64,000 nucleotides of DNA from Dimorphilus gyrociliatus (Eukaryota > Annelida > Polychaeta > Dinophilidae): assembly GCA_904063045.1 (NCBI GenBank), contig CAJFCJ010000015.1, positions 868,001-932,000 of the forward strand, given 5' to 3'. Made by a program: the position numbers and the translations under genes. Below, piece after piece: positions 1 through 13,762 of this stretch. The notes under the pieces are model-generated. The model saw only the letters and a list, made by a program, of their open reading frames with translations. It ran no database searches and was not told the DNA's origin. The number at the start of each line of letters is the position of its first letter. Within the stretch, counting starts at the first letter, position 1.

Positions 1-1220
1 GAATCATTTTAAAATTTATTATACTTGATAGATAGACAGTCTCTACTTAGGAAACTATAATCGTATTAAATACAATTGGTATCTTAATGTCTTAATTCTA
101 TTGACTGAAATAACCAACACTTTGAAGTGTGACCAACGGCTTCTAATGTCAAAGAGCTTTTAAAAGACTTTCTTTTTTTTTTTCCTTATTTTCAAGGCTT
201 TAACTGTTAAAATGACTAATCAGCGCTTTTTTTTCTTTCTTTTTTAGTTATCCTGTTGTTATTTTATTTATGTATATTTATAAAAAGCGACAACTTTATG
301 TATATAACAAAAAAGAAATAGCTTATAGCATAAGAGTTTACGCGTATTACTTATCCTTCCGTTTTTCTCTTTTTTTTTTAATTCTTAGTATAGTTCTTTT
401 TGAGAAGTAACTACTATTCATTCGTATTCAATTTTTCTATAGTTGAGTCATCGCTTTCTGACTATCGCTTCAATTGTTAATAATACAATGTATTTACCTG
501 TACATAAAACGCGCAATTAGGCGTAGTAAAATAAACAAAATAGAATTTTCTCATCGTTATTTATCTTTTACTCCCTTCATCATTTGAACTAAGTAACCTC
601 CTAAGATGAGCGAAGAAGAGCGTGTTTTTTTTTTTTTTCTTTAGGTACAAGTAGATAGAGTCTTAGAGGCTTAGTTTTTTTCTCTCTTAACGGTAAAAAT
701 TGATATAATAGAATGAAAATTATCTATATTTTATTTTTTTTTCATTTTTGGAGACGCGCTCTTTCCAAATAGAGTACAATTCGTTTTTCTCGGTTTGATT
801 ACGTTTCAGAATTATTAGATTTCTGTTATATATGTTGGAGTATATCACCATATTCTCACGTTTATTTACGAGCCGCTAAACTCTCAATATAATCTAGTTA
901 ATTCTGGTTATAATTATACATCGCTGGTTACCATCTTCCGTTTTAGATTTTATAGATAAAGAATACATTTAATTTCCGTAATCGTAATAAAGTGAAGAAT
1001 GTTAGGTAGATGGTTACCATAGAAACCATACTGCACTTAGGCAACGTTCGGTTTAGGTCTTTTGACTAGCTTGGCTTCATCTAAAGCTACAAGTACGTAA
1101 TTAGAATTCTCATCAATAATTTACCTTTAATTCTATGGTTCCTTTTTTTTTTTATAAATAAAAATCAACAAAAAAAAGTGACATAATCTATAATCATTTT
1201 TTTTCTTCCGATTGTTCCAG
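1..1220. other. AT-rich non-coding stretch, probably intron of protein kinase D
   Basis: No convincing coding exon is visible. The sequence is AT-rich with many poly-T runs. The first exon of the following kinase starts directly in the middle of a conserved domain, so this stretch is probably an intron or upstream part of that gene. The N-terminal exon of the kinase must lie to the left of the window or has escaped notice here. Confidence 0.5.
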
Positions 1221-1804
1221 TTTCCGGAACATGGCCTTTATAGTTTACAAGAAAGATTAGTTCTTTTTAAACATGATAACTCAAATTCGAATATTTTGCG
1301 CCTTATTCAAGAAGCCTCAGAAGTGACTTCAAATTGTTTAGTGGAGGTTGTTCTCTCTTCTTCTACAACTATTGAAGAATTGTCAATTCGACCGCATAAT
1401 TTGAACATTCACTCATACAAATCGCCACATTTTTGCGATTTCTGCGGAGAAATGTTGTTCGGATTAGTGAAACAGGGTTTAAAATGCGATTACTGTGGCC
1501 AAAATTATCATAAACGTTGTGCCTACAAGATTCCTAATAACTGTACAGCAGCAAAAATAAGAAGAACTTCAACGCAAGTCAGCTTAACTCACAACCCATC
1601 TGTGAATCAGGTATTTATCTTTTTTTCCTTCTTTTTTTTATACACTATCTATCCATCTTTTTTTTTACTCCTTTTTCCTTCTAATACGCATTAAAAATCT
1701 TTTTTATGGAAATATTTTGTGCGAAATAAAGGACGCGGCGATCGGCGTAGTTGCTGCTCCATTTTCAGCCAAGTTCCTTCAAAGAGACGACAGCCACTCG
1801 GTAC

Positions 1805-1835
<31 letters not shown>

Positions 1836-3409
1836 GATATGTACTTGTACATATACTGTATATATTTTCTATCCATTTTCTCTTATTTCTCTTTTTCTCT
1901 TTCTGTTTGTCTGTCTCTCTACTCCCCTCTCCTCTCTCTCTCTTCCTTCAACATAATCCCTTGTTTTTCCCCATCAAAATTCCTTTCCGTCTTTCATTCC
2001 TTCCCATATATTTGTTACGAAATTTTATATAAATATCTATATATGAATACTATATACCAATCGGTATGTAATAGATATTATATTCCTGCATGGTTTCTGT
2101 CAATTATACGGGGTCGATCGCCTTTTATCGATTCCAGGACGCTTGCATTCGAATGCATGATTTATTCTGTCGTCATGTCGTATTTTGCATATACAGCTGT
2201 CCTCTTCGCGGCATTCTCGTCCTCCTAATCCCGGTGTTGTTAATTTGAATTCGAAATATTTGGGTCGTCGAGTAAGTTGTTTCTAAAATCTTTGTATTAA
2301 TCACTTTTTTATCCAACCTATTTATTATTTATAGAAGAATGTCTCAATGTAACAGTTTTTATCCTTTTATAATTTTCTCCTTATAAAACAGTCGGTATCG
2401 GGAATTGAAAGGAGTTCAAGATCAAGCTCTTGGTCCGGAAGACCACTATGGATGGAAGATGAATTTCGCAAACGTATTAAAGTCCCTCATACGTTTATTG
2501 TTCATAATTATACTCGACCAACCAAATGTATGCTTTGTAATAAATTATTGAAGGGCTTATTTAGACAAGGCGTACAGTGTAAAGGTGAGATTTATTACTA
2601 AATGGGTGCAGTTTTAGTCGATTTTCTTTTATGATAAACGCTTTCCTTAATAGATTGCAAATTCAACTGTCACAAAAAATGTTCTGAAAAGGTAGCGAGG
2701 AACTGTTTGGGAGAGGATAATTGGGTTCCTGGAGGTATGTATTGTTTATTTTTAATTTTTCGAGTAGCAATATAGACGGGTCCCCTTTGGCTTGATTTAT
2801 TAACGATAAAAGATGACGGTGACATGGTCTGTGTAAGTGAATTACCGGACGATTCCGAGGATGCTACTCTTGATGAAGATATCGATGAAATGGTTGACAC
2901 AAAGTTAGCACTAAGGTAAAAGGAGAAGCATGTCGCCGTCCTGTGTAGAATAAGATCGACAAAAAAAATAGACCATACAAACGCTCTTTTTTCTCACTCT
3001 CACTCTCTCTCTTTCTCATAGTTTATACTTTCGATTCTGTATTTTTTTCTGCATGTTTATCTCCTTTCCTCTCTCAGCCATTGGCTCAACGCAATCGATC
3101 GACTCGAACGGTGATACTAGTGATCAGAGTTCAACGCTCTCAGAGGAACTCGATCCGACCAAACAGCCGCAGGACAACGAGGAAGATGTAGAAGAATACA
3201 TCCCACTTAAACCGGCTATAAGGTGTTGTTTTCTTTTTGTCGTGATTAGAACCTATTCTTTTTTATCTCTTAGTTTAAACTCATCTATTCTAGATACTAG
3301 CAAGTACTGTAAGGAGGTGAGGAAAAAATGAAAGCGGATTTCTCTTGTTCCGCCTAAAATCCTCCCCGTGACATCCTTTGTATAATTATATAAATATAAA
3401 TATATACAG

Positions 3410-3454
<45 letters not shown>

Positions 3455-5525
3455 AAAGTATATAAAAAGAAAAAGAAAAAGATATAACACTAGTAATCTT
3501 TGTGTAAACGAAGCTTAAAAGCATTTCCGAATCCATCGTTTTTTCCACTCCCGTTCCCACTTTTTCTTTTTTCATGTTCTTTATCTTTTTTTTTTAATTA
3601 GACATTTATATATATATATATATATCTTAATTAAACAATAATTTTGATTATCCTTAATTAATAGTATTATATTTTTTTTCATATTTGAACCCAAACCAAA
3701 CCAAAAAATTCAAAAAATTGTACAAAATCAAAGTCCGACAACTAGTTCAAATATTCCTTTGATGAGAGTTGTTCAATCTGTGAAACATACAAAGAGAACT
3801 GGTTCGAAATTTATCCGCCAAGGTTGGATGGTGCATTATACTAATCGAGATAATCAAAGGAAGCGACATTTTTGGCAACTGGATCCAAATGCCATCACGC
3901 TATTTCCGAATGACAATACCAACAGGTTTTTCCTTAATCTATATAATATTTTTTGAAAGCTTTAACAAGAATAAGACAAAAATTCTTGTTTGTTTATTTG
4001 TTGTTTTTTGTTTCTTTCATAAAGATATTATAAAGAAATTACTCTTTCTGACGTTTCTTCAATGGAAATGAATGATGATATGGCTAACGGTAATTATGTT
4101 TTTGAGTTACATGTCTCAACGGGAACCATTTTTTACGTTGGCGCCTTGGCCGAAACTGATATTACCTCCGCTGAGAGTGGAATGGGTAAGGAACAAGCTG
4201 AATACTGGGAGAGTGCAATACGACAAGCTTTAATCCCTTTTACTAACGTTCGTATGGAGAAGAAAGAGGAGTCGGAAGTCGTAAAAGTTGAAAAGAAAGA
4301 GGAAAAAGAAGACATTAGCAAACTATATCAAATATGCCCCGATGACGTTTTAGGCTCTGGCCAATTTGGTATCGTATACGGAGGCAAACACCGTAAATCT
4401 GGCAGAGACGTGGCCATAAAAGTAATTGATAAAATGAGATTTCCTACAAAACAGGAGGCACAATTAAAGAATGAAGTTTCTATTCTACATAACATAAATA
4501 ATCCTGGAGTTGTTAATTTAGAGCATACGTTTGAGACACCTGAAAGAATATTCGTTGTTATGGAAAAATTGAAGGGTGATATGCTGGAAATGATACTTTC
4601 CAGCCCAAAAGGCAGATTAACCGAGCGTATTACGAAATTCTTAATTTCTCAAATTTTAGCCGCGTTACGTCATCTACATAACAAAAGTATAGTACACTGC
4701 GATCTTAAACCGGAGAATGTACTCTTATCCTCTGAAACACCATTTCCCCAAGTGAAACTTTGCGATTTTGGCTTTGCTCGTATTATCGGGGAAAAATCAT
4801 TTAGGAGATCGGTTGTAGGAACGCCAGCCTATCTGGCTCCAGAAGTTCTCAAAAATCGCGGATATAATAGATCATTGGATATGTGGTCTGTTGGTGTCAT
4901 TATCTACGTAAGTTTAAGCGGTACATTCCCATTTAACGAGGACGAAGAGATATCCGATCAAATACAAAATGCTGCATTTATGTATCCTCCTTCACCGTGG
5001 AATGAAATCTCTCGAGACGGTACGATCTAAATTTAATACTCTATTTAGTTAACTAATTAACAACATTCACTTAAGATTTTAAATTGAAAGAGAGTATTAT
5101 ATATAGTTATTATTTACTCCTTTTTAGCAATATTTTCCCTTTTTTCTTGTATTCTATTTTATTTCATTTTTTTTATTCCATAAATCATTTTTCTTCTTGC
5201 AAGAGTATTTTTTTTTTTACAACTTTTCAGCCGTTGACATGATCAAACGCCTACTTAAAGTAGAGATGACGAAACGTCTAGGTGTTTCGCAAGCACTAAG
5301 AGAATTGTGGATATACGAGGTCATTTTCCTACATATCTTAACAAAACAAAAATTTTCTTATCTATTTCATATTTGGCATGTTAATTAAGAAAACAAAGCA
5401 AAAAAAAAATCCACACTATTTTTTTTTAAAAAAACAATAATTTTAATTTTTTTAATTTTCTTGCTATTTAACATGCTTTTTGTTAACTAAAAGTTATAAC
5501 AGTATTATTGATAGTACTAATCATA

Positions 5526-5556
<31 letters not shown>

Positions 5557-7084
5557 GTGTGTGTGTGTGTGTGTGTCCTTGCTTTATTTCGTTTTAAAGT
5601 ATTACATGTCGTTCTATGGAAGACTAAAGAATGTACTTAATAATTGACAAACAATAACTACGAAGGATTTTAGTTTTTAAATGCGCTTCGCGTTTTGTCT
5701 TATGTTTTTATTCTTTTCTAAAAAATAGTTTTTTTAATTTTTTTCAAAGAAAAAACATATTAATTTAATTGAAACTATACAAAATACTCTTATGAACTTT
5801 TGCTCATTATTCTCCATTCTCCTTGAAACGCCAACATATCTTAGCCCTTGTCCTACCCCTGCTCCCTTTATATTAAGCATAAGAAAGAAAACTGTATCAT
5901 GCCTTTTGTGCTTTTGTCTCTTACAGCTATTGATATGATAAATAATTTACTGCAAGTGAAAATGCGTAGACGATATACGGTGGAGAAAACATTCTTTCAC
6001 GGTTGGCTGCAGGTATACTAATAAATAGAAATAGAAAAGAACCTAAATAGATATTATGGTCACATTTTTTTTTTTAATATATTATATTTTATTTTACACT
6101 TACTTTTGCAAAAGATTAGATAGAAAAGAGACCTTAGTTGCATTATATTTTTATTTTATAGATGGAATATTGGAATTATTTTTTATTATATTTTTCCTTA
6201 GTTTCAATATTTTATCTTATTGAATATGCATTATAGTATATACTGTATATATCTATAAATATATAAATATATATATATAGTATATTAATGTATATTCTTT
6301 AAGGTAAGACGAATGTTCACCTATTATTAGAGTAGTTTTTTTTATTCTTAGTTTTTGTTCAATTCCCTTGCCAAGAAGAGTATATGCTGCATGGACTTCT
6401 TTAAAATTCAGATGTACAGTATATACACATACATACATATATATATAACTACAATTAACAATATATACATACTGTATATATTGTATATAGAATGTACTGT
6501 ATGTATAAAAGTGTATGCTGTATATTATTTACTTAAAGGAGAATGTGATAGAGTCTAAATAAAAAAAAAAGGAAAAACAAATATATCTACTTATTTTGTC
6601 TTATTCTGCTGCTAATATTTATTTCTGCACTAGTTTTTTTGTATCTTTTCATTTTTCCGTGCATAAATCCTTGGCTACGCTGCTTTGATTTATAGATGTT
6701 TTTTTTTCTTACCTTTTTTTTATCACTAATTAATCAAATTAACCCTCTTTTTATAATATATAAATTTTTGTATAACTATATGCAATCTTTTACTAATTAT
6801 TGTTTCTTTTTTTTTTCCCTCCCCACATCCCATTCCTTCTTCTCCCTCTCTTCAAAAAAAAAAACAAAAAAAAAACAATTTATCTATTATAGGATTATCA
6901 ATGTTGGTGCGATTTAAGAAAATTGGAAGAGCACGTCGGTGAACGATACGTAACCCATGAAAGTGATGATGAACGATGGGAATTTTACCGAAAAGAGCAT
7001 AACTTGGAAATTTGGACAGAGAAGGGACAAAAAGGTGTGTCGAAGCACGAGATCTTTCCATTAAATAAATCGTCTAAATCATAA
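1221..7084 (+). CDS. PRKD: Protein kinase D (PRKD family), 5' partial
   Basis: Diacylglycerol-responsive serine/threonine kinase of the CaMK group, acting at Golgi and plasma membrane. Exons seen: 1221-1610 (first C1 domain, H-C-C-C-C-H-C-C zinc ligands), 2197-2271, 2392-2584 and 2654-2734 (second C1), 2813-2915, 3121-3222 (acidic linker), 3746-3925 (start of PH domain), 4025-5019 (rest of PH plus most of the kinase), then either 5231-5319 or 5927-6012, and 6893-7084 with stop. The kinase shows [26 protein letters not shown] and the activation loop [18 protein letters not shown] with its two serines. The short exon 2197-2271 has good splice sites and fits phase 0. A 69-base in-phase stretch at 1732-1800 might be another linker exon. 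The acceptor at 3120 lacks a strong pyrimidine tract and is the least certain join. About 90 N-terminal residues are missing. Family assignment is secure. Confidence 0.95.
3415..3451. repeat. (TA)n microsatellite in an intron of protein kinase D
   Basis: An uninterrupted alternating TA tract. Similar shorter tracts occur at about 1809-1835, 3607-3626, 7134-7152, 23589-23617, 43063-43083, 44876-44900 and 46727-46745. They are typical of the non-coding parts of this window. Confidence 0.9.
5231..5319 (+). other. Alternative kinase C-lobe exon A of protein kinase D
   Basis: This 89-base exon has acceptor ttttcag and the weak donor GAG|GTCATT. Entered in phase 1 it reads [18 protein letters not shown] and continues to LWIYE. 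It aligns end to end with exon B at 5927-6012: DMI, LL, V, M, R and W fall in matching positions. It ends in phase 0, as exon B does, so it can join directly to 6893. It keeps the Arg expected near the end of kinase subdomain XI and the following Trp, but differs from the usual PKD sequence more than B does. It is one codon longer than B. Confidence 0.85.
5527..5576 (+). repeat. Compound (CT)n-(GT)n microsatellite between exons A and B
   Basis: A long CT run is followed, after a short interruption, by a GT run. It lies in the intron between the two alternative kinase exons. As RNA it would be CU-rich then GU-rich, which are known binding sequences for PTB-type and CELF/TDP-43-type splicing regulators respectively. 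Any role here is inference. Confidence 0.9.
5927..6012 (+). other. Alternative kinase C-lobe exon B of protein kinase D (canonical form)
   Basis: This 86-base exon has acceptor tcttacag and donor CAG|GTATAC. Entered in phase 1 it reads [18 protein letters not shown] and ends in HGWLQ, close to the segment that ends the kinase domain in vertebrate PKDs. It ends in phase 0 and joins to the last exon, which starts [12 protein letters not shown]. If A is spliced to B the frame shifts and a TGA follows within four codons. If both are skipped, the last exon is read out of frame to an early TGA. Confidence 0.9.
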
Positions 7085-7425
7085 TTTTTTAACAATCAAT
7101 AACAAAAAATAAATTTACATACGGACATTTTAAATATATATATATATATATAAATTTATATATATATTTATATATATCGTTTTAAAACATATTTCATTCA
7201 TATTGTTATTGCGTCTTATTTTATATATGTATATGCATATATATGTGTATGTGTCCATGTATACATTATATACGATACTTACGACATATATATATATATA
7301 TATACCCTGTCTTTCCTGGCTAATTGGTTGTTCAAGCAAATATGTGTTATGAAAGAAAAGGATAAAAAATAAAAATTGCTTTTTTTCCAATAAAACAGAT
7401 TAGTACAGCTTCTTTCAAGTTTGTT
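7085..7425. other. Gap between convergent genes: 3' UTR and AT repeats
   Basis: Holds the 3' end of the protein kinase D transcript and the 3' end of the minus-strand gene that follows. It contains TA repeats and no conserved reading frame. Candidate AATAAA signals are present on the plus strand near 7107. Confidence 0.5.
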
Positions 7426-8109
7426 TTAAAAAAAAAACAAAACAAATAATATGTATATACGAAGATTGATGTGTGACGGTTTAATTGCTGTTTGCTTTAA
7501 ATTTCCAGTTTGATAATCTGGTGAAGGAATTACCCTTAATTTTCTACTACTAGTGTTATCTAACACGCAGTAAGTCTTCGATATAATCTGATATTCTATA
7601 CAGGCTAAGTGTAGTTGTTTTGGCTTCCATAGTGCCTTACTGTTATGTTTTTTTTCTTTTTGTCTCGTCTAAAGTGATAATTAAACGATTTTTTTCGCGA
7701 AAAAAAACAAAAAAATATACGAAATCGCATAATGTAAATAAAATATATACAAGAAAAAATTACTCACATTCAACAGAATATTCGGTAGGCTAAAGCATTG
7801 AAAAACACTTGATCTAGTCCTATGCATCCATTTTGCAGTTCTCAAATGATCTGTCTTATAAAATTGCCGCCACTTTTCCAAATTGCACAAAAAAGATAAA
7901 GATGGAATATATGACTCAGAATTACACTTTTCCAGCGAACGATAAGGTTTTAATTCCGGGTAAAATCTGATTAAAAGGTCATCCACCGAATAAGCAGTAC
8001 ATTCGATTAATTCCCTGTTTATTCCTGAGGAACTAACACTCTCTTGGAATAGGGAGAGGAGTAAATTATCAGCTTCGGAAATTAGCCTACACTTATTAGT
8101 TTGTTCCAT
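7426..8109 (-). CDS. Unrecognised two-exon protein, about 183 residues
   Basis: I do not recognise the family. Exon 1 (8109-7768) opens with ATG and reads MEQTNKCRLISEADNLLLSL onward for 114 codons, ending at a clean GTGAGT donor. An acceptor (AACAGTAAG) just before 7635 lets exon 2 continue in phase 0 for 69 more codons to a TAA at 7426. The protein has no signal peptide. It has a conserved-looking helical N-terminus rich in Leu and Glu and a charged middle with several Trp residues. The last nine or so codons are hydrophobic and look like read-through into AT-rich sequence, so the true 3' end could differ. Base composition of exon 1 is clearly richer than its surroundings, which supports coding. 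Confidence 0.55.
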
Positions 8110-9064
8110 CGAGTGTTAAAACTAATAAAATCAAGAAATGTATTGATATCAATCGACTCCCGATATGTCGTATAATACCGTATTGAAATTCTGTCTATTC
8201 AAATAAGCCGCTCGTCTCGATTTGAACAATCTTTTAAGTAAAATAGGCGTGACTAGTTTTGTAAAAAAAGGAGTATAAGATTGGCTTTTGGCTAACGACG
8301 GAACCTAAACTCGATGCACGCAATAAAACTTCATTTAAAATATCTAATGCAAACTAATCCATTAAAGAAAATTTTCAGTATTTTTAGGAAATATAGCACG
8401 AACCAGAAGACGACAGTTGCATTAATGTTATATTCTCTCTATTCAAACGGTACCAACGCAATTGAATTTCCTAAATAATTAATGTATGTACAATTACACA
8501 CAAATTTTCGTTATTCGAAAACAAACATTTTCACATTTTTTTCTTCACAATTTTCTATACAATTCTTTTCTGACCAAAAAAACATTTTTTCATAATTTTT
8601 AGACATATATAGAAATTGCAAAAATTCAAATCTACACACCTCGCAATTATTTTAAATAGATAAAACACAAAACTAACTATTTCCTCTATGATTTTTTCGG
8701 GTTAACACTATAGCGCTCGTGAAAATAAGAACAAAAAAAAGAAATAGAATATTAAAAAAAAATAATTAATTTCTCTAAGCACAACAAAAAATATCACACT
8801 ATCAACATGGCGACTCAGCAGGGATCGAGCATATACACGAACGAAAAACCAACCGACCATTTTATGTTTTTTCTTCTTCCTCTCAAATGAGAAAATTCAT
8901 CTGAGAATATCAAAATCGGTGTTCGATATTAAGCTCACTAAATCACTTTCCTAAAAATCTGCAGTTAATTGCAGGCTGACCAGCGTTTTTCGGAAAAATA
9001 AAGAAAATCGTGTCCGTTGCATGAATTAGAGTGCGAAGCGTGGAACAAGATCATATACATGAAG

Positions 9065-9098
<34 letters not shown>

Positions 9099-9194
9099 CG
9101 TAGACATGAAAACTTATATGAACGTTTGAATGGTGCACATAAATATATATGTAAGATATATATAAATTTACATCTCTTACATACATATTTATAC

Positions 9195-9244
<50 letters not shown>

Positions 9245-9251
9245 TTTATAT

Positions 9252-9323
<72 letters not shown>

Positions 9324-9391
9324 GTATATATATGTTTCAGTATTGGCTTGGCCAACAAAGATGACGAAGGGGCGAAGAGTCGAACTAGATG
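8110..9391. other. Intergenic region with TA/TACA repeats and NOVA 3' UTR
   Basis: Contains the upstream region of the minus-strand gene ending at 8109 and the 3' UTR of NOVA. The block 9063-9335 is an almost continuous mix of TA, TATACA and CA repeats. Long open frames through it are low-complexity Tyr/Ile artefacts. I see no supported gene. Confidence 0.7.
9063..9335. repeat. TA/TACA/CA microsatellite cluster
   Basis: Alternating TA runs broken by ATACA and CACACA units, about 270 bases in total, probably in or just beyond the 3' UTR of NOVA. Confidence 0.9.
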
Positions 9392-11652
9392 CTAACGGCT
9401 AGTTCGTGCTCGCTTTTCCTCCTCCACGCCAATGCGATGCTCGATGATCGTTTGAGCCCTTTGAACGTTTGACGCCGTTCCAGTGATAGTAACAATTCTA
9501 TTTCTAGTCCCAGGTGCATAAACACCTTTCTTCGATATTTGGATATTTGTGCAAGTCTGTTGTTGGATGTCCACAATTCCTCTTCCACCTGGACCGAGTA
9601 TTGCCCCAACAATATGCTCGCCAACTTCCAATTCTTTTTTATCCTCTTCTTCTGTTCCGGACGCGTTTCCTGCTATTGACATACCGAGACCGAATGAATT
9701 CTGATTCTGACCGATAAACATCGCGTCTCCACCGCCTGCTCCCGAAACTCCTGCTTGTGTGACTGTGCCCCCGGTTTGGGCAGTTCCATAAGCGGGCCTT
9801 TCATGAACATAATCTGCAGGAGTATCCGAAGTCATGGACGAAGTGGTCGTGGCGCCCATAGGTCCGAAGAAACTGTGACCATCTCCAGTAGTAGCATTTG
9901 CCGCGTTGGGAGCAGTTCCAGGATATGTTGCCGCTGCAGCGGCAACTGCTGCTGCTGCTGCCGGATTAGGTCCTTGGCCGATAATACCAGGCATTGTTCC
10001 TGTGTTATGGGGACCTGGATTCGGTGCCATTAACGGTGGAGGAACACCGCCTGCCTGGAGAGTTGTAATGTGAGTCATTAGTTGTTGCATAGCCATTCCA
10101 AAAAACCCATAGTTCAATAATGTCAACATAGCGCTACTAATCTCTTCAACAGCTACTTCACTATATCCGGCGTTACGCAAGGCGGTTTTCATGGTATCGA
10201 ATAAAGAATTATTTCCAGATGATAATGTAAGGTTGTTTATGCCAGTTCCAAGGTTTTGAAAAGGAGATACATGAGATGGAGTAGGACCGGGAGCCGACGG
10301 GCCTTGATGACTAGTTGCATAAGGAGAACCAGTTGGATTAGCAGAAGCTACTGGACCTAATTGCAGAAAATCATCTATTTTTATAAAGTTACAAAGTGTT
10401 TTGCCTCTATAAATTATGTGAAAAGATGTTTATATCTTTTCACAAGAAACTCACCCCTGTAATCGGCATAACTTATGTTTGGGCAGCTTCCGCTTTGAGG
10501 ATCATCAATGATTTTCTGCAGTATCAAATCGACGGCCTTTTTTACTTGAGATAAATCACCGGCAACAGTTACACATCTCTCAGGTAAATTCATCTCCTTA
10601 GATTTTTGAGAGATTTGAACGTAAGCGTTACTGTCTTCTTTAATTTGAGAGATATAATTACCAGCTTTTCCTATTATCATACCAGCTGTACTATTTGGAA
10701 CTAATATTTTCACCTGTATTTTATTTGAGTCAGTTAATACCTTAAATCGTTAAAAATTTTTTAGCGTAAAACAAGTCTGTACGCCTTTATTTGGATACTT
10801 TTCTATATTATTATTAACATCAGATCAATGATTAAGTGACCGATTGCAAGTGTAAACAATTGCTTCGATCTTTTCAATTTAATACAATATTCACTCTTTC
10901 TATTTTATTAAAGCCAGCGTTACCTGTTTGTGGCGTTCCGTGTGTCGGCTACCGTCAGATGATTCACTACGTGAACCCTGGTCAGGTTTATCTCTAATCT
11001 TTTCCATAACGAAGTTATGTACAGTACGAACGGCGTCCGGTGATCCTGTGATTAGGCAGACTCGTTCTGTCGTGCCTGCCAGCAGAAAAGAAATCAGTAA
11101 TGTCAAAAAATTAATATATTTAAGGGATTAAACCTGGATAATAATCGTTGGATTTCGACATTTTGATATTGGCCCCAGTATCTTTTTGTATCTGTGTTAT
11201 CGTTTCTCCACCCTTGCCAATAATGGCACCTGCTGCTACGGAAGGCACCAATACTTTGAGGTAGATATTGTCGGTTCCGGTACAATCTGTCGTTGGAGTT
11301 ATATTAAAAAATAGTATAAAGATAAAAAATCACGATTTATGTTGTAGTAACACGGTGACAACCACTTTTTCATCTTTTGATGACATACATAAATTTAATA
11401 ACTTAACATTGACTAGTTAAAATTGATGTAAAAAGCGTCTATTTAAAATCTTATTACGAAACCATATTGAGCGGCAGTAAACAGGAGCCATTTTTGCATC
11501 GAGGTCACAATTTCTAGTCAATTTTATCCATTCTTCTAAAAGCACATCGATCATAATTTAAACCTACCCATTCTTTGAAGTGATTTTTTCAAAATGCCTG
11601 ATTCAGATTCACTATCTAATGGTCGTTTTCGTGAATCAGAGGCTGTTTCCAT
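9392..11652 (-). CDS. NOVA: NOVA/Pasilla-type KH-domain RNA-binding protein
   Basis: Neuronal splicing regulator that binds YCAY clusters in pre-mRNA in the nucleus. Five exons with matching phases: 11652-11568, 11286-11134, 11075-10924, 10713-10455 and 10374-9392, giving 543 residues. The N-terminus [15 protein letters not shown] resembles the basic SRKRPLE start of vertebrate NOVA. KH1 ([20 protein letters not shown]) is split by an intron, KH2 carries [14 protein letters not shown] followed by the typical [13 protein letters not shown] tail, and KH3 near the C-terminus has [17 protein letters not shown] and VPGTRNR-like [13 protein letters not shown]. Between KH2 and KH3 lies a long Pro/Gly/Ala-rich linker with an alanine run, as in the family. 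The gene is divergent from PP1. Assignment is secure. Confidence 0.95.
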
Positions 11653-12069
11653 TATACAAATCGACAGCGTTCATCCGCCATGATCACAGATACACCGGGC
11701 CAAATCACGTTTATTCGCACGATACTGTATTCCTGAACGAGATTTATAATTTAATTAACTAATTTTTTTCCTGCTTCTTCTTCCTCAGGGTTTATTTATT
11801 TATTGTTAATTTATTTTTCGTTTTCTTAGCAATATTTAAGAATTTATTTTTTATTCAACTTTTTAACATGCTCCCTAATACGTTAACATTTACAAATGAT
11901 CAGTTTTATCTTTTGAAAAGTCATTAAAAATATATTTTGAATTTTATATTTATAAAGGAAATAATTATTAAAATTATTAAGTCAATATCAATAAGTTTTT
12001 CGACAAATTTGTACACAGGGATCATTTAATTCAAGTTACCGGCTGGGAATATTTTCGTTGGTCACATAG

Positions 12070-12077
12070 TGACGTCA
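12070..12077 (+). promoter_or_regulatory. Perfect CRE palindrome TGACGTCA at the PP1 start
   Basis: TGACGTCA lies 12 bases before the PP1 start codon, within the 436-base interval shared by divergent NOVA and PP1. Such sites are bound by CREB/ATF factors near transcription starts. That it acts here is inference. Confidence 0.5.
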
Positions 12078-12088
12078 TTTGTGCAAAA

Positions 12089-13762
<1,674 letters not shown>

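Noticed and set aside
1719-2228. A 169-codon open frame overlapping the protein kinase D intron
   Set aside because: It runs through a TA repeat and CT-rich sequence; only the short phase-matching exon at 2197-2271, in another frame, is credible.
8807-8890. ATGGCGACTCAGCAGG start-like sequence with a 27-codon frame on the plus strand
   Set aside because: No donor or continuing exon was found. The ATGGCG motif may be a promoter element.
9026-9395. Long open frames rich in Tyr and Ile on both strands
   Set aside because: They are translations of a TA/TACA microsatellite block and show no protein features.
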